The notes under the pieces: generated by a model | The model's database searches: none | Told to the model about the DNA's origin: nothing | Seen by the model: only the letters and a program-made list of their open reading frames with translations | DNA from: Alopecurus myosuroides | Taxonomy: Eukaryota > Streptophyta > Magnoliopsida > Poales > Poaceae | Length of the DNA: 64,000 bases | Direction: 5' to 3' | Assembly: GCA_028641055.1 (NCBI GenBank) | Contig: CM054059.1 | Coordinates: forward strand, 432,206,332 to 432,270,331 | Shown here: in pieces, positions 24,198 to 32,308 of the stretch | Numbering within the stretch: the first letter of the stretch is position 1 | Layout of the letters: each line of letters begins with the position of its first letter | Translations under genes and position numbers: made by a program

Positions 24198-26213
24198 ATG
24201 AATTCGCGATTGGACTTCACCGCTCGAGGATGCCAGGTACCATTCGCCTGAACCATCCCAAATTGTTCGGCTCGTTTCTTGAAAACCTCGGTGGTTCTTG
24301 GTTTCTTGCCGTCGAGTCGGCGACGCTGTCCGTGATTCAGTAGTTCTAACTATTTCGGGCGACGCTCGCCGGCGATTCTTCTTGCTTCATTTTCCATATC
24401 AGTCGCTCGTATCAACTTTTAATTGACGCAAAGCCCTGCAAGATTTTGGGTCTTGTCGTTTTCTCGCCGGCGGTAGGCTCGCCGGCGAGCCAGTTTTCTC
24501 GCCGTCGTTTCTAAATTGGTTTGATTTCGCAGTTTCGGCACACGAGAGATCTTCTGAGCCTCCTGTTCACCGTGGCTCCGGAGGTCGCCAACGACACCCA
24601 CTTGCTGGATCGGTCCGTGCTGCTGACGGGCGTGACGCCGCACACATCTGCGGAGGATCTTCTGAACATGTTTCCACTCGATACAGCCGCGGCAGTTGTC
24701 GTCCGAGACTATGAGACCGACATGCGCGCCGGCTTGGTGGTGCTCGCCAATGAGGGCGCCTGCGACAAGGCCATCACCATCTCGGAGGAGGCGCCACGTC
24801 GTCATGGCCGTCGGGTTATCTTCTACCGCAGATGCATCAAGGTGAGCTATCTCCTCTTCGATTCCCAATGCGATGTTGATTTCGGAAATTAGTTGGGTGT
24901 CCTCACTCCATTCCGCAACTTTTCAGGCGAGAGCCTGGCAGGACTCATGGGTGCAGATTGACGCTGCGAGGGATCATGTTCTGAGGAGTGGCACGACCGA
25001 TCTTCTCCGGGGTCTGCTTCCACCCGCTTACATCGAGGCAGATAGCTCCATCCACATGCGCTGCGTTTTCGTCAGAGGTGCCTACAGCCTGAGCAGTTTG
25101 GATGATGCGTTGCCGGCGAAAGGAGACGTCTGTGCTGTCATCGTCTGCAAGGCGCAGTCTGTCGCCGTCATGGTCTACGAGGATGAAGCCTCTGCCGAAG
25201 AGGTGGCCAGGATCTTGGTCCGGAGCCGAAGCGTAACGATCTACGATTCGCCCATGTTCCCCTTCCGCACGGCTGGAGCAGCTGTCGGCGACGAGCTGCG
25301 AGGATTGATCCCCAGCACCTTCACCCAGCCAGAGTACCTGGGACGCATTGCAGTCTTCCGAGGACTGGACACAGAGCGGTGTGACGCTCGCGATGTCGCT
25401 CGCTGTATCAAGAATGGCTTGGAGGCTTTGATTATCCACCGAGGTCAGGGGTTGGTGATTGCTCTGTTCAGTACTGAGGAGGAGGCTCGCCTGCAGCGGT
25501 GTGAGAGAAAAGATACATGGATCAGTTTGTTTGGCCGGTCGGTGACCTGCAAGCTCGTCGACGAGCCTTTCGGGCTCCATATTTTCGACGAGGAGGGCGA
25601 GGAGGAGCTTGTCGACAGCGCAGAGTTTGTTGCTGCACAGGACGAGCCTTTCATCACCCAGGAGCTCCAGATTTTCGACGAGGAGGACGAGGAGCAGCTC
25701 ATCTTCCCCGCAGGTGGACCTTACCCGGACGTGCACCCAGTGGCCAAGAACCGTGTACTTGGCAGTATCCAACATCAGCTGAATGGGATTGCACCTGAGG
25801 ATGTCGAGGGGATAGCTGAGGTGCTCATCAAATTTGAAGTCCTTTCTCGGCCAAATGCTCTCCGTCACAAGGCTTTCCCTGACAGGGCTGTACTTCTGCT
25901 AGGGATTGGGGTCCCTCCTGCCACTGCCACTGCCACGAACAGGGATCATCTGAAGGCGGCCTTGACTACTACATACGGTGCACTTGATGATCTCTGCGAA
26001 TGTCCTCCCAGAAGAGCCGCTATGGCTATTTTCAAGAAGCGGAGTGCGGCCTCGAAGCTGCTCCAGGAGCCCATCCAGAGCTGCTGGCAGATTGGCTTCC
26101 TCATCTGCCAGCGAGTGCCCGGAGCTGACCGGGCCGCTGAGATTACTGACAAGATATGCGAAAGGTTGACCAGGCTGGACGACGAGCTAAAGATGCCCAA
26201 ACGGATTCTGTGA
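24198..26213 (+). CDS. Three-exon gene, RRM-like repeat protein of unknown function
   Basis: Exons at 24198-24236, 24533-24841 and 24927-26213 give 544 residues. All junctions are phase 0 with good signals: CAG/GTACC, TTTCGCAG, AAG/GTGAGC and CAACTTTTCAG. The first ATG sits in GGCATGAATTCG. After ~40 residues comes an RRM-like fold: LLDRSVLLTGVT (RNP2-like strand), then AGLVVLANEGACDKAI (RNP1-like). Similar units recur later (IHMRCVFVRGAY and ICRIAVFRGLD-type strands with VIALFSTEEEA), so the protein may be a chain of degenerate RRM-like modules. The usual aromatic RNP residues are mostly missing, which argues against classical RNA binding. An acidic duplicated insert occurs at about residues 330-380: DEPFGLHIFDEEGEEELV and DEPFITQELQIFDEEDEEQL. 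No transmembrane segment is seen. I do not recognise a named family; the function is unknown. Confidence 0.8.
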
Positions 26214-26600
26214 GAGCTTCAGTTTTCTGTACTGCTGTAGTTAGAGGCCTGAAGAGTGTTTGATTCTCCTCTCTAGGAAACTTTCTATCTTGATACACAT
26301 ACGGATACACATACCGATTCTGCTGATACAGTGTAAATTCCATGTCTGACAAACTCTATTGAGGTGCCTGTTTGCCCCTCTCATAGTAGTTCGATTGTGA
26401 AGAATTGCAATAGCTGCCAGTCTTGTGAGAACACAGGAAGCATGTTCTTCTCTTGTACATTTACATGTTTTGCCAGAAACTAAGAATTGCCAAGGTCTGC
26501 ATCACCACATGGCACCCACAGCCAGTTTCAGAAGAGACTACAGAGGTAGTCTCAGGAGAAACTAGTTCCAGATTACACTCGTAGCTTCAGATAGATGCTA
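26214..26600. other. 3' flank of RRM-like gene
   Basis: Non-coding sequence after the stop, presumably holding the 3' UTR. A tandem ACACATACGGAT / ACACATACCGAT repeat lies at 26295-26320. No other gene is supported. Confidence 0.4.
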
Positions 26601-26859
26601 GTTCCAGATTCTCACAAGAAACTCTCGGGGAATCCATCCCATGATTTCTCCGACCTCCTTTCGCTCCTTCACCCAACGCACAGGGCGAAGGCGCCGCACA
26701 CAGCCAGTAAGCAAAATTGAGGCCAAGTCGGCGAGGACGGGAGGCGGAGCCGGGAGTTGAGGCGCGGAGGAAGGAAAATCGAACCAAAGAGAGCAAAAGC
26801 AAGCAGTAATCGTCGCCAGTGAGATCCCGGCGAGCAAATCTGGAGGAGCTGAGGGCAGG

Positions 26860-26957
26860 ATGGCGGCGGGGCGGAGCGAGCGCAGCAGCTTAGTGGGTTC
26901 AGGAATCAGGACCGATGGATTCCAGGCGCTGAAGCAATGGGCCGAAGTCGACAAGGG
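26860..26957 (+). CDS. Possible first coding exon of a broken gene
   Basis: A GC-rich leader (26600-26859), typical of a grass 5' UTR, precedes an ATG in GCAGGATGGCGG. The frame reads MAAGRSERSSLVGSGIRTDG, then FQALKQWAEVDKG, and meets a donor-like AAGG/GTAAAA near 26956; past it the frame stops soon. This fits a first exon followed by an intron into which the minus-strand Copia element (TSD probably CATAA, 27003-27007) has inserted. No downstream exon is in the window, so the gene is incomplete or displaced. I do not recognise the peptide. The 146-codon minus-strand frame over the same DNA looks like a shadow. Confidence 0.4.
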
Positions 26958-27007
26958 TAAAAAAGAACGAGCAAAATAAACGAGCTGGGCCGCTGGGAGG
27001 CGCATAA

Positions 27008-27282
27008 TGTAGGTGTTGTATTGGTTTTTATTTTCCACGACCCAGCGAGTCCGGTCAGTGACGTGGAGTGAGATCGTAGTTCAAGTAGTTATACACGCGG
27101 AAATCACTCACAAATGCAGGAAGTAAATTGACACAACAGTTAGTATCATTGGTGTCTCTTTTCATAGAATACACAGATATATATAGGGGGAGGACTAGAC
27201 GGGAGGACCAAATTTAGAGAGAAAACCTCCACCCAAGAAATTGTGGGGCCCGTACGGCCACACACATGACGGTTTCTCAACA
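27008..27282 (-). repeat. 3' LTR of Copia element 3 (short LTR)
   Basis: On the minus strand it begins TGTTGAGAAACCGTC and ends CAACACCTACA, about 275 bp. It contains a TATATATA box near 27175-27185. The purine tract CCAAGGGGGAG lies just upstream on the minus strand (27283-27293). The matching 5' LTR should lie at higher coordinates, but I did not find it in the window. Confidence 0.65.
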
Positions 27283-28430
27283 CTCCCCCTTGGACTGACA
27301 TCTCATGTTGTCTATGTCTCAAAAAATACGGAAAAAAACAGTGAAAAACATATGGAGAAAGAGCGCATAGAATATGTCTCCTCATTTTGCAAGAATTCAT
27401 CATTAAAAACCTCGTCGTGAGAAACACTAGGAAAACGTACATAAAGGAAAAGGGGTACAGCCCAATCGTTGAGTACTCTATCATCTCGATCGAGTTTTAT
27501 AGATTGGTGTGTGAAGAATCTCCCCCTGGGTCTGGTATTTCTCTAAGTCTCATTGTACCGATTTCATTGACACACTTCTCAAAAGATGATATCGGTAATG
27601 ATTTAGTGAACAAATCAACGAGATTTTCACACGACTTAGTATGCAAAATACTCACCTCGTTCATCTTTTGTGTCTCATGTGCATAGAAGAACATGTGGTT
27701 GATATGCTATGTGAGATTACTCTTCACATACCTTGACTACGCTTGTGCAACACAAGCCGCATTATCTTCATAGATAATAGTTGGGGTTTGTACGGTGTTT
27801 AGTCCACACGTCTACTGAATGTCGAGAATCATCCGTCGAAGTCATACACACTCTCATAATGTCTCATACAATGGTATGATTTCTCAGTAGTTCGTCGAAG
27901 TCGATATGAGACTCTTCTTAGACGATTTTCGGTGAATTGATCTTCCACCATAAAGGAAAAAAAATATTTAGTTTGTGACTTGAAAGTATACGGGTCCGAC
28001 GGGTACTTTGCATCTGCATAACCTACCAATGATAAGCCTTTGAAGGACATGGCTTATAAATCCAAATCTCTCCAACACCTTCTAGGTGTATGCATACTAG
28101 TGCACTCGAATACCGTGAGGAGAATGTTCAAGTTACAGACCCTGATAGAACTTGGTTTTACCCAAATCCTTCATCTTGAATTCAACATCCGGTAGGAACT
28201 CGTTTCCTCAATGTCTCCAGGTGTACCGATTATATTCAAATTTTCCACGCACGCCGAGATTATACAGAATCCATCTTGGGATCGCCATATAAAGAAACAT
28301 GGGCAATCCTTGTTGCTCGTGTAGTCATTCTAATGAAGGAAATCACTTAATTGATTATACCACATACTATCAGATTGTTTAAATCCGTACAGTAACTTCT
28401 TGAGAAGAAAAGTGTGTAGACCCCGATATG
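27283..28430 (-). pseudogene. Copia element 3: RNase H and C-terminal part of reverse transcriptase
   Basis: Read on the minus strand from ~28410 downward: KKLLYGFKQSDSMWYNQLSD corresponds to the Copia SLYGLKQSGRMWYN motif. ISACVENLNIIGTP corresponds to the IIAVYVDDLNIIGTP active-site region, with the YVDD aspartates lost (CVEN). SLVGYADAKYPSDP is the RNase H start, and LVDLFTKSLPISSFEKCVN plus a GTMRLRE tail is the usual C-terminus. Several stops and frameshifts interrupt it. The N-terminal half of the reverse transcriptase is missing: the homology ends at ~28430, where mitochondrial sequence begins. Confidence 0.8.
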
Positions 28431-28446
28431 ATCTATCTTGGTTCAG

Positions 28447-29800
28447 AATGGGAAAGTCGGGCCGATCGGGATCGGGTGTCTTCATTCAAGCGAGGGTACA
28501 GAGGAAGAACGAAACGAAGTGAGAGGCCGGGGGGTAGGGAAAAGAGTCAAGTCGATCGACCGGGAGAAACAAAACGAAATCCGGATATGGCCGAAAAAGA
28601 TGCAACGTTATGGATACCATGACCAATCACCATCGAGAAAGAATCATTTTTCTAAATCACTTCGGGTGAGCGGGGCCTTCAAGTGTCTTCCTCCTGAATA
28701 CGTCGAGGTTTTATTTCGAAATTACTATAAAGTAAATGACATACCTTTCCTTATTATGGGAAATGTCCATAATTTACAAATAATTAAACAAATAATAAAG
28801 TCCCGCGGCCCGACGAGTCATCTACTCCCCGCTGTGCGCCTCTCCTTGAATTATTCGGTCATGCAATACTTTTTTAATACTAAGAATAAAATGCATTTCA
28901 ACCCCGTCCTAGTTATCAATCATTTCGTGGCACCGGGTGTGGCTGAACCATCTACGATGGGGGGAGGGAAGGGAGGAAGCTTAATACGCTCTCTCATCGC
29001 TTTTTTTTGTAGAAAGCAATAAAAAGTGTTTGGCCCGACCCAAAAAGAGGTTGATCCACTTCATTCGCTTTGCGAATGATCCTCGCTTCGCGGAAACAAC
29101 AAAAAAATCGCTCATTCATTTCTTCGGTGCTGCCTTATTTTTTAAAGAGGATTGGGTGTATAATAACCCCGTTAAAGCGTATGCCCGGCAACAACTCCTA
29201 GCTCTTTTTAGGATCAAATGTAGGAACCTCATGGGCAAGGATAAGGTAATGGAATTGATAGAGAAATTCATAGACCTAGGTAGGATAGGAAAATTAATAA
29301 AGGGAATAGAGATGATAATAGAGATCATACTGGGAAAGGGGATAATTCCGGACAGGTACAACTATTATTTGAACGAAGTGAAAAAAAAGCGATCTTTTTT
29401 TGTCTAATAGAACAAACACTAATACCTTAATTAAGTCGGTAAAGATCAAATCTGTTTATCAAAATGCTTATCTGATTGCTCAAGACATCTCTTTTCAACT
29501 GAGGAACAATCCAATCTCATTTCGTTCCATTTTTAGTAAAATAGTGAAGGATATTCCATTAAAAATGCCAAAAGGGGTGCAGGGGATACGTATTTGTTGT
29601 TCTGGTCGATTAGGGGGTGCGGAAATAGCTAGAACTGAATGCGGAAAGTATGAAAAACATCTTGTAATGTATTTAACCAGAAAATCGATTATGCTCCTAC
29701 GGAAGTATCTACTCGTAACGGAATTTCAGGTGTCAAAGTGCGGATCTCATATAGTCAAAATAAGAAGGGACGTGCTATATCCAAAACGTACGAAATATAG
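28447..29800 (+). pseudogene. rps3: rps3, mitochondrial ribosomal protein S3, 5'-truncated and frameshifted
   Basis: The reading starts inside exon 2 ([19 protein letters not shown]), so exon 1, the group II intron and the start of exon 2 are missing. The first frame runs to 29022, a second covers 29030-29407 ([20 protein letters not shown]), and a third runs from about 29400 ([20 protein letters not shown]). The C-terminus, read locally as [19 protein letters not shown], ends at 29800. At ~29652 one base is missing in the GKYGKTSC region, which switches the reading into the rpl16 frame. Several stretches differ strongly from the grass protein I remember, notably a region near 28685-28800. 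The native product is part of the small mitoribosomal subunit; this copy is not functional. Confidence 0.88.
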
Positions 29801-30206
29801 TAAATATTTTAAATGCAGATGTATTAGGGGTCGCGAACCGGATGGTACACAACTTGGTTTTGGAAGATATGGCACCAAAAGTTGTAGAGCTGGTCGTCTT
29901 TCATATCGAGCCACTGAAGCAGCGCGTCGGGCTACAATCGGACAATTCCATCGTGCTATGAGCGGACAATTCCGAAGAAATTGTAAGATATGGGTAAGAG
30001 TTTTCGCAGATCTTCCTATTACGGGGAAACCTGCAGGAGTTCGAATGGGAAGAGGAAAAGGAAATCCTACGGGTTGGATTGCTCGTGTGTCCACGGGACA
30101 AATCCCATTTGAAATGGATGGTGTGAGTTTGTCAAATGCTCGACAAGCCGCTAGATTAGCGGCGCATAAACCATGTTCGTCAACCAAGTTTGTTCAGTGG
30201 TCGTAA
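29667..30206 (+). CDS. rpl16: rpl16, mitochondrial ribosomal protein L16, open NUMT copy
   Basis: The frame is open for 179 residues from ATG 29667 ([19 protein letters not shown]) to the stop at 30206. The ATG at 29691 is an alternative. It overlaps the 3' end of rps3 in another frame, as in most angiosperm mitochondrial genomes. Conserved features are [53 protein letters not shown] and the C-terminal [20 protein letters not shown]. Substitutions include a changed basic segment (GREPDGTQ) and Asn-Cys for Asn-Gly after QFRR. Although uninterrupted, it is stranded in the nucleus without promoter, targeting peptide or RNA editing, so I regard it as a passenger pseudogene. Confidence 0.85.
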   Translation: MYLTRKSIMLLRKYLLVTEFQVSKCGSHIVKIRRDVLYPKRTKYSKYFKCRCIRGREPDGTQLGFGRYGTKSCRAGRLSYRATEAARRATIGQFHRAMSGQFRRNCKIWVRVFADLPITGKPAGVRMGRGKGNPTGWIARVSTGQIPFEMDGVSLSNARQAARLAAHKPCSSTKFVQWS

Positions 30207-30799
30207 CGTAATTGGTTAGTGGGGAAAAACCGGGCCAGGACTCAAAAGAATTTGGCGAAGTGTTTGTTCCTGAACGAGGGAAGTGGAAAGACAAAGAGGG
30301 ATAGGGAGCTCGCCTCCTTCTTTTTTGTAATCGCCGAAATTGTACGACGACCCTTCTTGTTCCAGGCATACGACCCTGAGACGTGACGGTGTCACTTTTC
30401 CGGCCCGGTAAAGTGAAAGTTATATAAATAAGAATAAGAAAGAGAAGCGTGATGTTGTCAGCAATCAAATTATCGTAAATAGATAGTGCGGTTGCGTTGT
30501 TTCAATTTCTGTTCGTCGGTCCTTGGGTTACAAAGGTGTGGGCCCGCTTACTAATACGGAGAGGGTTCCGAATGATAAAGACCAATCAAAAACTTCTGCG
30601 TTTCGTTGGTAGAACTCACGCCAACTCTTTTCTCTAAATAATAGAGAGATCTTTTGATAGTATCACTTCTATCAATGCAATGAAAGAACTATCCCTTCCT
30701 ATTTGTTTGTCCTAATGAGACAAAGAAGAGCCTCCTTCTTTACCACTTTAGGGGATGGGGGTGAAGGGGGGTTTACATACAACCGGGGCAAAGTGGTTT
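30207..30799. other. Mitochondrial-type spacer between rpl16 and cox3
   Basis: No gene is seen. A 105-codon minus-strand frame at 30151-30468 overlaps the rpl16 end and has no recognisable content. The cox3 leader with GGGGATGGGGGTGAAGGGGG lies just before the cox3 start. Confidence 0.5.
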
Positions 30800-31598
30800 A
30801 TGATTGAATCTCAGAGGCATTCTTATCATTTGGTAGATCCAAGTCCATGGCCTATTTCGGGTTCACTCGGAGCTTTGGCAACCACCGTAGGAGGTGTGAT
30901 GTACATGCACTCATTTCAAGGGGGTGCAACACTTCGCAGTTTGGGCCTAATATTTCTCCTTTATACCATGTTCGTATGGTGGCGGGATGTTCTACGTGAA
31001 TCCACGTTGGAAGGGCATCATACAAAAGCTGTACAATTAGGACCTCGATATGGTTCTATTCTCTTCATAGTCTCGGAGGTTATGTTCCTTTTTGCTTTTT
31101 TTTGGGGCTTCTTCTCATTCTTCTTTGGCACCTACGGTAGAGATCGGAGGTATTTGGCCCCCAAAAGGGATTGGGATTTTAGATCCTTGGGAAATCCCTC
31201 TTCTTAATACCCCTATTCTCCTTTCATCCGGAGCTGCCGTAACTTGGGCTCATCATGCTATACTCGCGGGGAAGGAAAAACAAGCAGTTTACGCTTTAGT
31301 AGCAACCGTTTCACTAGCTCTAGTATCCACTGGCTTTCAAGGAGTGGAATATTACCAAGCACCCTCCACTATTTCGGATAGTATTTATGGTTCTACCTTT
31401 TTCTTAGCAACTGGCTTTCATGGTTTTCATGTGATTATAGGTACTCTTTTCTTGATCGTATGTGGTATTCGCCAATATCTTGTTCATCTGACCAAGAAGC
31501 ATCACGTTGGCTTTGAAGCAGCTGCATGGTACTGGCATTTTGTAGACGTGGTTCGGTTATTCCCATTTGTCTCTATCTATTGGTGGGGAGGTATATGA
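30800..31598 (+). pseudogene. cox3: cox3, cytochrome c oxidase subunit 3, NUMT copy with one frameshift
   Basis: It starts [20 protein letters not shown] at ATG 30800 and ends [12 protein letters not shown] at 31598, so the full length of about 265 residues is covered. The native protein has seven membrane helices and is a core subunit of respiratory complex IV. One extra G in the GGGG run at 31104-31107 (after FLFAFFW) shifts the frame; the rest continues in the next frame ([20 protein letters not shown]). Other differences are few. The text TVSLALV keeps a serine codon (TCA) where I expect an edited leucine, which suggests transfer as DNA and not as edited cDNA. The upstream open frame from 30755 is a fortuitous extension. 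Confidence 0.93.
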
Positions 31599-31759
31599 AA
31601 GAAGGGAACGAATAAGTGGATTGAGGAATAAAAGCTCGAAGACAAAGAGAACTTCTCCGGGTAACCGGATCGCCCCGGCAGCGTGGTTTAATGAGAGGAA
31701 AACCACAGAAAGCACAGACTTTGTGCAGGAAATAGCGGTCCTAAAAAAAAGTATTCCCT
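31599..31759. other. cox3-chimeric ORF intergenic spacer
   Basis: 161 bp of spacer. In the source mitochondrion this distance would favour co-transcription of the chimeric ORF with cox3. Homology to cox2 begins at about 31754 (CCTATGATGCAAGG). Confidence 0.4.
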
Positions 31760-32308
31760 ATGATGCAAGGAATCATTGACTTACATCACGATATATTTTT
31801 CTTCTTGTTATGCTTTGTCCTGTTCCTGTTTACTTTTGTATTGATTTTCTTTATGGACTCATCCGGCCAGAAACGGGGCCGAGCCCATGCTGTCGTAGAG
31901 GCCTCGTCGAGTGCTTCCGCTACGCCGGGAGATGAGGATCCTCGAAAAAACAAAGTGAGACGTCAAGACGCCGATGGCAAAGATGGGTTTCGCTCAGAGC
32001 CGCCCATAAATGGGGCGCAACCTGAAGTACCATCCATTTCTTTATTAAGGAACAGAATGAAAACTGTTCTGAGATCCTGTCGAAATCGTAAGCTGCCCGA
32101 AACCCTATTGGAATCAATTTACGAGGACCTTCACCTTGAAACGGCGTGCGCCGAGAAGCGGGTAAAAATCGCCCAGATCCTCGAAGAGATTTCCAGGCGC
32201 AACCAATATTTTAGGAGTAACCAAAGGGATAAGCCCCATATCGACTTGATTGTTAAAATCTGCGATTGGGAGCGGGATCACCTACGAAAAATAAATTCAC
32301 TGGTGTAG
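31760..32308 (+). CDS. Chimeric mitochondrial ORF: cox2 segment + membrane helix + unknown hydrophilic domain
   Basis: The 182-residue frame starts at the Met codons of a cox2 fragment: MMQGIIDLHHDIFFFL is the first-helix region of cytochrome oxidase subunit 2. The helix then diverges (LCFVLFLFTFVLIFF), giving about 22 uninterrupted hydrophobic residues near positions 13-34. From residue ~35 the sequence is charged and unrelated to cox2: SGQKRGRAHA, an acidic-basic linker, then helical text such as LLRNRMKTVLRSCRNR and EKRVKIAQILEEISRR. One N-terminal membrane anchor plus a soluble tail, built from pieces of a respiratory gene and lying behind cox3, is the architecture of chimeric ORFs linked to cytoplasmic male sterility in grasses. 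That role is inference only; I recognise no homolog for the tail. The frame is fully open despite lying in a NUMT whose neighbours are broken. Confidence 0.7.
   Translation: MMQGIIDLHHDIFFFLLCFVLFLFTFVLIFFMDSSGQKRGRAHAVVEASSSASATPGDEDPRKNKVRRQDADGKDGFRSEPPINGAQPEVPSISLLRNRMKTVLRSCRNRKLPETLLESIYEDLHLETACAEKRVKIAQILEEISRRNQYFRSNQRDKPHIDLIVKICDWERDHLRKINSLV

Noticed and set aside
24945..25868. 307-codon minus-strand frame
   Set aside because: Antisense to exon 3 of the RRM-like gene; no recognisable content and no start context.
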